This document shows positions 32,380-43,648 of a stretch of DNA of 64,000 nt, one piece after another; the first letter of the stretch is position 1; each line of letters opens with the position of its first letter. The notes under the pieces were generated by a model. It was not told the origin of the DNA. It ran no database searches and worked only from the letters and a program-made list of their open reading frames with translations. The stretch is from Micrasema longulum (lineage: Eukaryota > Arthropoda > Insecta > Trichoptera > Brachycentridae): contig JAGVSM010002731.1 of the NCBI GenBank assembly GCA_022494885.1, positions 186,001-250,000 on the forward strand, given 5' to 3'. Both the position numbers and the translations under genes were made by a program.

Positions 32380-33055
32380 GTTTATTTTGTTGGTAATCCT
32401 TAAATACACAAATTCCTTAAAGAAATTTTAAACTTTAATCCTTCTTTAAGTCTTATTATTTCTTTATATTTCAAACTTGAATGGCCCGTTTCCTTATAAG
32501 TATTTAAATTAAACATCTATAATGTAACCTTAAGGAACATTGTCTATATAAAGAATCACCATATCCTTTACAAAGTGATTTAAGTTTGCGCAGAGTCATA
32601 AAAACACCTCACAATAAGATCGTTAATTTCAACAAAGTTTTAAATTAGTTTTTACCCCTTTTTCGCGCTCCAAAAATTAAAGGGGTAATTTTAAATTATA
32701 GATAATGATAGCAAAAAACAGGCGAATAAAAGTGTGGTACCTACCTACCAGAACCCCATTAAGGGTTGGGGTGTAATTAAAGTACTTTGTGGTTCCAGTG
32801 CCTTTCTTTAGATTACACGCATGTTTAACTCCAGACTTATAAACTGGGTGGTCTTAAAGATCCCTTAATTTAATTGTTCTTTGAATTTTTGTTCATTTAT
32901 ATGAAATTGCGTGGAATACAAACGTAAGAAAGATTAACAAAAAAACATATCTGAAATTAAAAAAACAACGTATTTTTTAAGAACCGACTTGCTTATGTAC
33001 GTGTAAGTGTTTCTTTTAATCAGATAAATAAATAAGTAAAATATTTATCATGTAA
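32380..33055. other. No gene or repeat recognised
   Basis: AT-rich. A palindrome-like TTAAAATTACCCCTT-type pair lies around 32650-32695 but is weak. No open frame of note. Confidence 0.4.
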
Positions 33056-33059
33056 GTAA

Positions 33060-33440
33060 GATTCATCCGGTTGAACCAATTTACCTACTAGGCAACGCCT
33101 GAAAACAATATTCCAATTTTTATACTTCTTGTACCAGCTAGTTTAACCAACAATGATAAAGGTTTCAGCTCTTTTACTTCACCAAAGTCAACAGTTGGGG
33201 TAAGTGAATGTTTAAACATAGGCAGAACGGCGAATGTTACACAGTATATGAAGTGGCCACTTAAACCAGACAATGACTGGTCATAAGCCCTGTAAACGCC
33301 TAAACTTCCTTATTCTATTCTCTAAATGTTTTCCGTCTTTGTTATAACAAATTCAAATCTAAATATCTCCGTAGGGAGGAAATGCAGCCTGTTTACAAAC
33401 ATTTCGATATCATCAAAACATTGTTAATTCCATTAGGGTT
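33060..33440. repeat. Family-B repeat, near full-length, rearranged
   Basis: Left: inverted terminal block (CTACTAGGCAACGCCTGAAA). Then GATAAAGGTTTCAGCTC, AACATAGGCAGAACGGCGAA, GTGGCCACTTAAACC, GGTCATAAGCCCTGTAAACG, and a distal GGGAGGAAATGCAGCC / TTTACAAACATTT block. All blocks recur in order in other copies (56220-56500, 63700-63895). No coding capacity. Confidence 0.6.
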
Positions 33441-34018
33441 TGAACTAAAATATTATTAATATTATTTTTTCATACGATTATTGGAGGCATAATTTAAGAC
33501 CTACAAAATTTGTGTGTAACCCAAATATACGTTTTTTTTATCAAAGAACTTTCTTATTCAATTTATTATCTTCAAATCATTAAAATAAAATTTTACTTCC
33601 CCACTTTGTGTTTATATAAGTTTCAATGTACGTACTTTTAAATTCGGTTTAAATTTCAAGAGGTGTAATCTGCCGGTTGAAAATGAATTATATTTTAGTT
33701 AAATAACACTATTAGTTTTTTTTTAATCAAAAACTCCTTCAAAATTATTTGTTTAAGAAATCAAGTCTAATGCATTATGTAGGTTACAAAATACTTATCT
33801 AAAACAATTTATTTAATGGGATTCGATACAGAATTACGGTTTTCTCCATAAATGAAATTCACTGTGAACCGGATCGACCAGTGTATAATTGACTATTTCT
33901 GTCCGTACCTTAAAGTCGCGTACTGAAATTGCAATATTATGATGAGCCAATTCCACATTAGTATAAAAAATATCACTTAATTAAGTATGTATGTATAGTA
34001 TTGTATTTTTCTCTTATT

Positions 34019-34360
34019 TTTCTACAACTAGTACACTTTTCTACAACAAGTACACCTTTCTACAACTAGTACACTTTTCTACAACCAAAACACCTTTCTA
34101 CAACTTGTACACCTTTCTACAACAAGTACACATTTCTACAACTAGTACACCTTTCTACAACTAGAACACCTTTCAACAACAAGTACACATTTCTACAACT
34201 AGTACACCTTTCTACAACTAGTACACCTTTCTACAACTAGTACACCTTTCTACAATTAGTACACTTTTCTACAACTAGAATACTTTTATACAACTAGAAC
34301 ACCTTTCTAGAACCAGAACACCCTTTTACAACTAGTACATCTTTCTACAACTAGTAAAAT
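34019..34360. repeat. Minisatellite, 19-bp unit, about 18 copies
   Basis: Consensus unit CTACAACTAGTACACCTTT repeated head to tail over about 340 bp. Common variants are CTAG to CAAG, CACC to CACT and GTAC to GAAC; the last three or four units are more diverged. It carries no open frame. Variation is spread rather than clustered, except that the right end decays. Confidence 0.95.
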
Positions 34361-34559
34361 TCAGTTTTGGTCAGTAAAAACGAAATCAAAATGTATGACT
34401 AATTTTATACTGTCAACTACCAAATTTATTAGCCGTTTTACTTTGATTATAGATTCAATTTCCACTTAACCGTTTTTCACAAATTGATGTTAGAAGTTTA
34501 AACAAGAGTTTTTACTGCTTTTTTTTTCTCAAATATATTTTTTTCACTTTCACTTTTTC

Positions 34560-34930
34560 TTTTCTTGGTTTCTCTTTCTCTCTCTTTCCAAACTCATTAT
34601 CTGATCCCACATTTCTCATCATTTAAATACGTATAGCATAATGTACTTTTAAAAAAAATAAAAAATATGTTAATATGTAAAAACCTTATCTCCCAATTAA
34701 ACCGCTGTTATTTATAATTAATTAGGTTTTATTTTAATTTAATTTTATCATATGTATGTATCATTTGATATATTTATGGTTTTTTGGTACAAAATGTTGA
34801 CCAATCTCTTCTTTTGATCAGTAAGTTTTTTGGTTGGCTGAAAGATATTGCTTTTAGTATCAAGTCCGCCAAAGTATTAACTATTTGGACTGGAAGTTTT
34901 TAATAAATAAATCAAATAAAAAAAAACATG
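34560..34930 (+). mobile_element. LINE alpha-related 3' end
   Basis: Sequence GGTTGGCTGAAAGATATTGC, then CAAGTCCGCC, then AATAAATAAATCAAATAAAA. It corresponds to the alpha 3' end at 20180-20070 (GGTTGGTTGGAAGAAATTGC, AAGCCCGCC, AAATAAATAAAA). The coding region is not recognisable. This terminal hairpin-plus-CCGCC arrangement is the CR1-type signature noted in the summary. Confidence 0.5.
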
Positions 34931-34934
34931 CATA

Positions 34935-35548
34935 TGAAAATAAACTAATACGAGTATTTTTCACCTCTTGCTTAACTTTTATTATTATTATACTAACATC
35001 ATCTTACTTTGCGTCATGATCCCGGTGCAAGAAAAAACTCTGAAATTAATTTATTGCGAAAAATGCTGATAACGCACTCTAATGGCAATAAATTAAGTAA
35101 AAGTTTTCCGATCCCAAAAAAAGGTGATTACGGTTTTCCTCGAAAATAATTAAAATCAAATAATTACTTTACAAAAAAGAACAAAGCTACCCCCGCTTCC
35201 GATGCCAGAAGAGAGGGGAGGGGGTAGACAATAATTATTATTCAAAAGACTTAAAAGATTTATTTATAATCTCAGCGGTGGGATCTTATCAGGTAATAAA
35301 ATACATTTTTAATTCTACTGAGAATCCAAGCGCATCCCTCTTTGGACCTGTTATAAGGGAGAACGAGAAGACAGTATTACACGTTTGGAACGTATTAATA
35401 TATTTGTTATTTTTATGAGTCTAGTATAAAACAAAAGTAAATTTCCACGAAATTATATTATTTTGTTCCTGGATATTATTTATTTAAAAAAAAAACTATT
35501 GGCTGTAATAATAAGAGGCGATGTTATAAACGAATAGAATAATTAACA
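34935..35548. other. Repeat-poor stretch, possible unique DNA
   Basis: Balanced composition at 35020-35360 (GATCCCGGTGCAAGAAAAAA, CGGTGGGATCTTATCAGG), no open frames, no similarity to other parts of the window. Candidate unique noncoding DNA; function unknown. Confidence 0.25.
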
Positions 35549-35549
35549 A

Positions 35550-35770
35550 ATTACAACAGGGACGGAGAATACCTTAACTAAGGGAATATGGAAGTCTAGG
35601 CATTTACAGGGCTTATGACCTGTCATTGGCTGGTTTAAGTGGCCACTTTACACTCTGAGCAACATTCACCATTTTGCCCATGTTCGAACATCCATATTTC
35701 TTCAATTATTCCATTTGTTGATTTTAGTGAAGTTAAAGAGCTGAAACCTTTATAATATTTTTTGGTGTGA
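35550..35770 (-). repeat. Family-B repeat, half copy
   Basis: AAGGGAATATGGAAGTCTAG, GCATTTACAGGGCTTATGAC, CTGTCATTGGCTGGTTTAAG, GTGGCCACTTTACACTC, then CATATTTCTTCAATTATTCC. This is the best-preserved version of the terminal block and serves as reference for the family. Confidence 0.65.
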
Positions 35771-36005
35771 ATTTTTAAAATCTATTTTTTATTTAATTCA
35801 CGTATAATCTTAAAAATGATTTTTCAAATTAAAAACATTAAGAAACCATTTTTCAAACCGTTAATTTCATCTAAAAATTGACTTATTTTATATAAAAAGC
35901 TTTATTTAAAAAATATATTTTTTATAAGCTGTTAATGGTTTGTTCCTTTCAATCGGCGTAAGTCTATAGATCTTGTTTTTTTTTTTTTAATTAGGTGCAA
36001 TTTTT

Positions 36006-36512
36006 ATCAGTCGACCAAAATTTCGGCTTCAGTTTCAACCAGTTTCAACCAACTAAGCGAATTTCGGCCAAAATATTTCCGAAACTTCAGCTCAGCTAAA
36101 AGGCGAAACCTGCAGTCAGGATGTATTGAATTACGATCAGCTGTACTCGGGTGCATCTAATGGTTAGTGGTTCGGCCGCGTGACCTGTGACCTTTAGTTT
36201 GTTTCGGCTTTCGGCCGGTGAGGAAGGCTGCTGTTGAAGAACAATTACATATAAGTTATATGTATAACATAACAAAGAACCAAACATTAAAATGAGTTAA
36301 ATTACTTATTATATTTGTGTCATTTATTTTATTGTGTATTTTATTTAACACTTATTTTTAAAAACTTATAAGGATTAAAAATAAAATTGCCTAAGTTTTT
36401 ACTTTTTAAATGACTTTTAACTTATTGAAATATGTTTCGATTTCGGCCGAAACCAGAACAGAAGCTGAAATTCGTTTTTTGGTTGAGAATCTTTTTTCAG
36501 TCAGTCACTAGC
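36006..36512. mobile_element. hAT-like non-autonomous element, TTTCGGCC family, copy 1
   Basis: The ends carry CAGTCGACCAAAATTTCGG on the left and a related inverted end at about 36490-36512 (TCAGTCAGTCACTAGC). Subterminal TTTCGGCC-type repeats occur near both ends (36020-36075, 36440-36460). Copy 2 at 62596-63060 shares the order GAAACCTGCRGTC, GTACTCGG, TTATTTTATTGTGTATTTTA. Subterminal CG-containing repeats with GACCGACCGAAA ends resemble hAT non-autonomous elements. No transposase. The frame across 36096-36287 is not a gene. Confidence 0.5.
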
Positions 36513-36599
36513 AATTTCAAAATAATGATTCCTGTTTTTTTCTTGTACTGACTTGCTGATTCCTGTGTTATGTCGGGACTTAATCATATGTACCTATAA

Positions 36600-36870
36600 G
36601 ATATTTTTTCAACAGAGATAAAGCTCTATGGAAGTTTTGGCATATACAGAGTTTATGATCTTCCATTGGCTGGCTTAAAATCACTTTAAACACTGTGTAA
36701 CGTGTAACATTCATCATTCAACCTTTTTGACAGATCATAAGCCCTGTAAACAGCTTTATTTCTGTTAAAAAAAAATATTCATAACCATCCCTTTAGGAAA
36801 ACATCCAGAAATTGTTTACAAATATTTTGACAAAACCAAAATATTGTTACTTGGTAATAAATTTTAATCG
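36600..36870. repeat. Family-B repeat, compact foldback copy
   Basis: Both inverted terminal blocks are present about 70 bp apart: TTTATGATCTTCCATTGGCT (left) and GACAGATCATAAGCCCTGTA (right), flanking CACTGTGTAACGTGTAACAT. A distal AATTGTTTACAAATATTTTG block follows. It shows that family B can form a hairpin. Confidence 0.55.
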
Positions 36871-38354
36871 TTAAAAATCTATTTCGTACTTTTTAAAGTA
36901 AAATACAATTCCTAATTATGTAAATGACTCCCATGTAAAATAGGCTCTTGGAGTTAAATTAAGGCGACCGTCTAGTGGTGGCAATTTTAATTAGTCTAAG
37001 ATTGTAATTAAGGACATTTTTCATTATTATCATTATTTATCTTGTTTCTGTAGTCTTATACTTCGCGAGAGCTAACTACCAACGCACATTATTTTAAGCT
37101 ACAATGCTTACTATTACTTTATGCGAAAGTAAAGTCATAAAATCAAAACTTTATTTAAAATAAAACATAATTTTACAAGCTTACATTTCCGTTCGCTTTT
37201 CATAATATTTTTTATGGAAATTTAATATTTCTGGACGTTTTATGAGAAAATAAACTATATATACTCTAACACAGTTCTGTGTGTGAATTTGAACCAGAAT
37301 TTTTGCTAAGTATTTTCGACTCGATAGCTTAGGTAAAAATCCTAAAAAAATAAAATCGATTTAGTCCGCCTTGAAATGTCTTTACTGTTAGCGCTGTTTT
37401 GATTAATGCTCTTTTGTGGGTAGGTATTCATATTTTGATTTATATGTGGAGCTTCTTATATAAGCTATATTATAAAGCAGTATAATAGTCTTCTCTTATT
37501 ATTTCTTGCTCCTACCTTGCTGGCCTGACTCCCAAAACAACATTCGTGTTCATCAGTTTTCATTTTTAGGGTCCCTTTGGTACCAGAGCCCTCCTGATTT
37601 TAATTGTAAAACATAATGCATTATTATTGACAGTTAAAATTGGGTTTTATTTCTGGTTTGGAAATCGAACTGAAAATGACATGCATAGAACTCAACTTAT
37701 TTACTCAAACTTTGCCTAACTACTTCTATGAAACAGTCTCCAAAAATATTTCATGTGTAATTTATCTTAAATCTATGTATTTGGTATCGAGATAAATTAC
37801 ACATGAAATTATTAGGCCTGTTTATCGGAATGAAAAATATTTTTTTTAACTTTTACGATCTATTTATGTTAGTTTGTGCGAGACTATATCGAAGGTGGAA
37901 GCAAAAGATTATAAGCGACATGTAGCCAACTTTACATAAAAACCAATCAAAGTTTTTTTATTTATTTAAAATTTTCGTTTTTATTATTATGTAGGAATTA
38001 CGCCAAAATCCTAGGTTTCTGATCAAACTCGTTGATTTTTTTTATCAAAAAAAAAAAAACAAAATTACTTGTCTAGACTTTTTTGTAAAGCTGCTTTGAT
38101 GTTTAGGGACTTTTGTATTTCTACCGCCGCACTGTGGACCGCGCTACATACCAGGGGTTGACATACATAGTCAAGATCAAGTGAGAATTAATTTAACCAA
38201 TTAGAATAGTATATTGGGTTACTGCAATTCATATTAGAATTCAACAAACTAGAAAAAAATTCAAAAACGCTTTAAACGTCCAAATGTTTGAAAACTGGCT
38301 GGATTTACTCCCTAGGGAGTTATTTAGATTTTAATTATAGCAACAGAGAGGGAG
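36871..38354. other. No gene; one perfect 20-bp hairpin
   Basis: AT-rich with no credible frame. Holds the perfect inverted repeat at 37748-37809 (listed separately). A CTCCCTAGGGAGTTATTT block near 38308 resembles part of family B. Confidence 0.35.
37748..37809. repeat. Perfect 20-bp inverted repeat, 22-nt loop
   Basis: Arms 37748-37767 and 37790-37809 are exactly complementary (ATTTCATGTGTAATTTATCT and its complement). A single RNA strand would form a 20-bp hairpin. It is too short for most MITEs and carries no recognised TIR signature. Confidence 0.8.
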
Positions 38355-39060
38355 GCGTGCATGACAAGATTTTATTTATTTTATTTTATTTGGGAAACCA
38401 ACAGTTCTACATACATTTTTATAGTAAACAAACAAATATAGAATATAAACTCAGAACCAATAACAGATTTCCACAAAGTTAGTAAAGAAAATAATGATAA
38501 ATATTTTATAAATACATATAAGTTTATGCATGCACATAAAGATAATATTTTAATGTCTATAATTTTTAATAATAAAAAAAACTGTAAAAAAAAAACAGTG
38601 AGTTATTTTAAATTGGGTGGGACTAGGACAAGGATGCATGAAGAGAGGGAAAGGAGGGGAAAGGAGATTTAACATATTTATTATTATAATGTCTACTAAG
38701 TTACATAATACATTTTAGTGTAAATTTTAAATTAAACAGAGTGATGTTTGTGTAGTCTATGTCTTTAAATTTTATATTGTACACTTAAAAAATCCTACGA
38801 AAAAAAAACACTTTTAACATACATACGGTGTTTTACTTATTGGTACATGAAACAGGTGGTACCGTCTACAAATCCTGGCTGGCACATGTATTGTTATTAA
38901 ACCAAGCAGCTTTGTACAGTCAACCATTCCTGTCATAATTTTGTAAAGCAGTAGTTGGTCCGCACACATTCTGCGGTATTGTAGATAAATGATTCTATGG
39001 AAGGTGGATGCAGTGAAGGTTGATGGAAAAGAAATACCGGTTTAGTTAAATAAAATGATA
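38355..39060 (-). mobile_element. LINE beta, C-terminus and 3' UTR, second copy
   Basis: Reverse complement of the 14590-15235 copy: ATTTGTAGACGGTACCACCT, ATGTGCCAGCCAGGATTTG, GTGCGGACCAACTACTGC. On the minus strand the 3' end is GTTGGTTTCCC then AAATAAAATAAAATAAATAA near 38366-38395. It differs from copy 1 by small indels and is frameshifted. Confidence 0.7.
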
Positions 39061-39074
39061 AATAACTTTAATTT

Positions 39075-39200
39075 AATAAAATGTATGAATGTAGAGGAAG
39101 CGAGATCTTTTTGCAAAGATAGAGTGATGTGGCGTTCTATCCTCTCCGCCTACCTTTACGGGGAAACAGCGTGATAGTTTGTTGTTGTTGTTGTTAGATT
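39075..39200 (+). repeat. Retroelement 3' end with (GTT)n tail
   Basis: CTATCCTCTCCGCCTACC, TTACGGGGAAACAGCGTGAT, then GTTTGTTGTTGTTGTTGTTA. A conserved-looking 3' block directly followed by a trinucleotide tail is the signature of a LINE or LINE-dependent SINE end. The body upstream is not identified. Confidence 0.4.
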
Positions 39201-40094
39201 AATAGAAAATAAGTCGAATACATACTGAATGGGAATAAATTAAGATAGTCAATATGATACTTAACAATACAACAAAATATTTAAATCTAATGATAAACAT
39301 CTTGATTCAAGTAAAAATAAAAAGAATTTTCAAGTTGTAAAGTTTCGTACAAAAAATATCTTAATGGGAATATAGTGCGAGTATGTTAAACTCGGAATAA
39401 GTACGACGGATAAAGACATATGTGATAAACAATTTATAAATTAAATATATTTGCAATGTTATTATTAGAACACACATAACAATATGTATGATATGTGTGC
39501 CCTACTTTAAGATTTAAATAAATAAAAATAAAATAAATGAGTTTTTGGAAAATAAATTAGATATAAAAAAAATTTAACCAGTCTTGATGATTCAAAATTA
39601 AAAAATCAGTCTAACAAATTGTTATAAATAAAAAAAGTGGTGAATTTGCAAATGATTTAAGATACATAACATTAATAATATTTTTCCGCTGCAGCGAAAC
39701 AAAAAAGTATACGATAAATTTAAAGAAATAACAAAATATCTACATTACGTACTCTGTTATAAGTGATCTCTTAAGGGGGTGGTAGCAAGTAAGTACTCGG
39801 CAGGCAAACAATATTATCCCCACGTTTGACATTTCACACCCTCGTAGTGCCATAAAGTCTGAAGAGTCAACACGCAACCCCCAGAGCCAAAAATTACGTT
39901 CATAAGGAAAACAGGAGCGATTCCGAATCTCTTCCCAAGCTGGGAAAGGAAAGTTGCTTACGTCCTTCCGTCACAGCTAGATTCCGTGTGATATAAGTGG
40001 AAAATCGATTTATAATACATTTTTTTCTTTCAGTAAAATGGTCTCAGTGGCGTAACTCATAAATGCTTATTTTTAATTCAATTATATCTTACAT
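39201..40094. other. No gene; right part repeat-poor
   Basis: AT-rich to about 39760. From 39770 to 39985 the composition is balanced (AAGTACTCGGCAGGCAAAC, CTTCCCAAGCTGGGAAAGG) with no open frame or repeat; candidate unique noncoding DNA. Confidence 0.3.
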
Positions 40095-40815
40095 TTTACA
40101 TGAGTAATGGAGAACATTTTACAAAGGAAATATAGAAGTCTAGTCATTTAAAAGGCTTATGACCTATCATTGTTTGGTTCACTTCATTACATATTTCTTC
40201 AATCCTTCTACCTGTTGAGTTTAAATTTAAAAACTGAAACTTTTATAATGCGTATGAAATTCATTTGACTAAATTATTTTTCCAAAAACTTAGGCAACAC
40301 CCAAAAACATTTTTTTATATTTCTTGGACCATTTGGTTTTGTAGGGTATCTGAATGGCGACTGGTGTCAATTGGCGACACTGGAAGCGTTCTGCGGGTGA
40401 CATCACTATCTGACTGCTACAACCCAATTCGGAACAATAGCTAGTTCTGCCAGAGGCATTTGCTACAGATCGACCTTCCTGACCTGACCATACTGCCCAC
40501 TTTCAGTGTTTTAATCGTAAATTTCTTTTGATCAAATGAAGGGGTTAAAAAAAAAACCGCCTCAGTCCCATAATCATTGTTTTTGGGAAGACCAACAAAA
40601 CCGGTAGTGAAAATACTATTTATTTTAATTTCAATGTGCTTATCGAAATTTCAACATTGTTTTTAAAATTTGAAGTTTTTTATCAGTACACTGACGATTT
40701 TTTCATGTTTAACCTCTCGGTTGCAATTAATTTATATCACAATAACCCCCTAGAGATAGAAATTCAGTCTATCTACAAACATTGGACAGACTCAAAATAT
40801 TGTTTAAAACAATAT
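40095..40815 (-). repeat. Family-B repeat split by an unidentified 400-bp segment
   Basis: Left part 40105-40345 (AGTAATGGAGAACATTTTAC, GAAGTCTAGTCATTTAAAAG, GACCTATCATTG). Right part 40745-40815 (AACCCCCTAGAGATAGAAAT, GACAGACTCAAAATATTGTT). Between them, about 40346-40744, lies a GC-richer piece (GGCGACTGGTGTCAATTGGC, TTGCTACAGATCGACCTTCC) ending near an A run at 40547-40556, possibly a nested retroposed insertion of unknown type. Confidence 0.4.
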
Positions 40816-41139
40816 TATTTACATTGTGAAATAATTCGCGCCGCCCTTGTTTGGCCCTTAGAAGAGTAAGAGAGTGGGTCCTCCTCACCACGCACCTCCA
40901 TACAATATTGATATTGCATGTATGAGAAACTTTTCATTTTTCAATGTTATCTGCAAATTGGATCGCCACGGGGTTATTTAACTTTTTCTCCCCCTAGTGA
41001 CGCGTGTTCCGCTACAGAACACGCTCTGTGGACATTGTATGAAATTCTTTCATAATTCCTTGCATAATTCATCTAATTTCGTAATGTGACAACTCATTAG
41101 AACATTTTTAGGAGAAAACGTGTTTTTAAAAACTTTTTA

Positions 41140-41205
41140 GCATTATAAGGCGGCCAATTGTGAAACTGGCGTCGCGGGTTCGATCTCGCCAGTTTTTTCA
41201 AGTCA
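41140..41205 (+). repeat. tRNA-like SINE fragment
   Basis: GGCGGCCAATTGTGAAACTG then GCGTCGCGGGTTCGATCTCGCC: a good B box (GGGTTCGATCTCG) with T-arm-like complementarity, preceded by a poor A-box region. The body is not shared with SINE-1 or SINE-2, so it is an isolated head. Confidence 0.45.
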
Positions 41206-41299
41206 ATTTTTTTTTCAGTGGTTCTGGGTGTTGGGGTGTATTTTTAAAACTTTTACCTTCTAACTTCAATATCATCTCTTTCCCATCTTCTGACAATCC

Positions 41300-41765
41300 T
41301 TTAATTTTTTTATTTAAAATTTATTTATTTATATAGCCTTACAGATAACATTCATTTAACAAAAAAAATATTTTTTAATTCATATTCTACTGTAATTGAT
41401 AATATTTTTCATTTCTTTTGTGAAGGTTTTCTGAATCTTTTGTTCAGTTGTGTCTTGTAATTTTAATCCCCGGTTTATTAGTCTCGACTGGCTTTGTCTC
41501 GTTTTAGAATGTTGTAGAAAATGTAGATCTGACATTATCGTATTGTGTCCATGTTTACTTAAAAAAAAAAAGTAGGTAAGTTTTAGTTCTTTGCCTACAA
41601 TTACATCAGTGGCTAGTTTATGAATACATTTTTGGGATTCTAGTTGAAAAAGTTCAGTTATGTCAATTTCTTTCGTTTGTTTAAAGAGTCCTTTAGTTGC
41701 TACTTGATAAGGGAGATCATTTACTTTTTAAGCAAAAAAGCAAAAGCCTTTATGAGTTACCCACC
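41300..41765 (-). mobile_element. LINE C-terminal remnant
   Basis: Minus-strand translation (41740-41380) gives ELFQLESQKCIHKLATDVIV, then HGHNTIMSDLHFLQH, SRLINRGLKLQDT and QKIQKTFTKEMKNI. The LES-QKCIHKL block resembles the L-x-x-x-Q-x-x-IKxI helix after the RT thumb in LINEs. The terminal sequence is shared with 43925-44065. AT-rich tail near 41305-41340. Confidence 0.4.
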
Positions 41766-43155
41766 AAAAACACATTTTTTTTATCTTCGTCTATAAACGT
41801 TGGAAATAGGCAAGTGATGATTAAGTTAAATCATTTTATGATGATTTGAATGCATGACTTGTCTGCGTGTGTAGATACACATTATGCATCTGCATTAATA
41901 GAAGAGTATAAAAATATATGCTTATAATTGGTAACACACAATTGCTGATTTTGAAGTTACCTAGCCATAGTAATTATCCCGCGAAATCATATTATGTTGA
42001 AAAACTTTATCTTCTGTTCGCTGCCCTAGTTCTTGTATGTTCTATAAACCATTTTGCAAGTTGTGCTTAATATATTTTACTTATTTTTCAAGTAAAATCA
42101 GAAAGTGGAGATTGGCACTAAAAAAATGCTGAAAATACTATTTAATAACGGAAAAAAAAATTCTTTAGCTACGAGTACATGAACGCGTAATACGATAATT
42201 AACATATCGGCATTTATAACTCAATTTTTTTTAATGGTCTTTTGAACATACGAGAGCTAGGGCAGCGCCTTCGCACCGAATAAAAGATTGTTAGAGTAGA
42301 TAGATACACATGAAAAGTATCTTTAATAATGTGTTTCAGGTGCAAACTTATTTTCCAAGATTTGAATTTAAAAAATAAAATACCTTCTTAAATTGTCAGT
42401 TGCAAATTTTCTGTTGCAAACGATTTTCCAGTATTCAGGAAATAAAAAGTTTTATTGAGAAACATTAATTCCTCCATTTGCAACAAAGCTAACTCTCGAG
42501 GAAAAAGTTTCACACAAGCGTCTCCTCCGGCAAGTTGGCAAGTCTTATCAGAAACAATAAGCTATTAAATTTAGCAAAATTCCCCTCGACGGATACTCGA
42601 AATTAGCAATGCATAAGAGAATTACACTTTAGACATTTAAACTGGCGGAAAGTGGAGGAAAACAATAGGGGGAAAGCGAGAGAAAGTTTCCAGAAAGGTG
42701 TTTGATAAAGTCTTTAATATGAGTACAATCGTCCTAAGGAACTCAGCCCATCCTACCTTCCACATGGGGCTAGATCCCTCCAAGCCTTCGTCAAAATAAT
42801 GGCCTCACAACGAAATTCCTCAACATTGTCATTGGAACCGAACAACATAATGGGATTGATAAGCCCTTTCTCTCCCAGTGACAGGATGCGTGAAATTGGT
42901 TCAAGGGTTGGAAAATTAAGGGTTTAGGAAAGCGGAATATATAAAATCTGGTAATCGAGTTAAAGTGAATTATTCTGATTTGTTTGAGCAAATTTGAAGC
43001 CTCCGTTTGTTGTGTCAAATACAGAATTGTCATATTTCAAGTTAAATAATTTCCGTTTTTTTTTATGTGCATATTTATTTTAAAAAATGAACCATACTTA
43101 ATTAATATTTTAGAACTGCTTTTATAATAATGTTCTTTCAGATTAATGTTTACGA
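41766..43155. other. No gene; repeat-poor core at 42430-42720
   Basis: The segment 42430-42720 is distinctive: balanced composition, motifs such as CTAACTCTCGAGGAAAAAG and AATTCCCCTCGACGGATACT, no stop-free frame, no similarity elsewhere in the window. It continues to about 42850 (CATCCTACCTTCCACATGGG). Of the unannotated stretches it looks most like constrained noncoding DNA, but that is inference. Confidence 0.3.
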
Positions 43156-43157
43156 AT

Positions 43158-43415
43158 TCATCATCATCATTCCATTTCCACACCTAATGGTGCATAGGGT
43201 ATTGCATTGGTACATCAATCGCGGAGTATCTTGATCATTTTTGTTACATGAAGGTAAAATGATCAGTCCTACGCTTCAGGTACCAGTCTAGGGACTAATA
43301 AATATTTAAGTGTAAAAACACTAGTTCAAATAAATATTTCATATCATCCATGTCGGGAATCGAACCCGAGACCTGTTGGTAGGCAAACGAGCTGCCCATT
43401 GCGCGGCAAGGCCGT
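43158..43415 (-). repeat. SINE-2, complete copy
   Basis: Minus strand: GGCCTTGCCGCGCAATGGGC (decayed A-box region), B box GGGTTCGATTCCC (intact), body TAGTGTTTTTACACTTAAAT, and 3' end GGAAATGGAATGATGATGAT. The 3' end resembles the RTE tail at 31145-31168. This is the best SINE-2 reference in the window. Confidence 0.8.
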
Positions 43416-43648
43416 TTTCGAATTAATACTCTTTTTTTGAAAGCTGAACATTTCAGCAACGTAATGATGAAAATACAGAGTTTTAAGTTTGTCCAAATAT
43501 TTGTAGACAAAATCTTTTGCCTCGTATGTGAAATAATTCAATCGGATAAATCACTTCACAATAACAAAGGTGTCAGCTCTTTGACTTCGTTTAAATGAAC
43601 TGTGGAAATAATTGAAGAAATTTGAATGATCAAACATAGGCAAAATGG

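Noticed and set aside
34019..34360. Possible CRISPR-like array
   Set aside because: Units are directly contiguous without spacers, 19 bp long, in a eukaryotic repeat-rich context; this is a minisatellite.
40346..40744. 5S- or 7SL-derived SINE in the 400-bp insertion
   Set aside because: An A run follows, but I could not align the head with 5S or 7SL RNA features.
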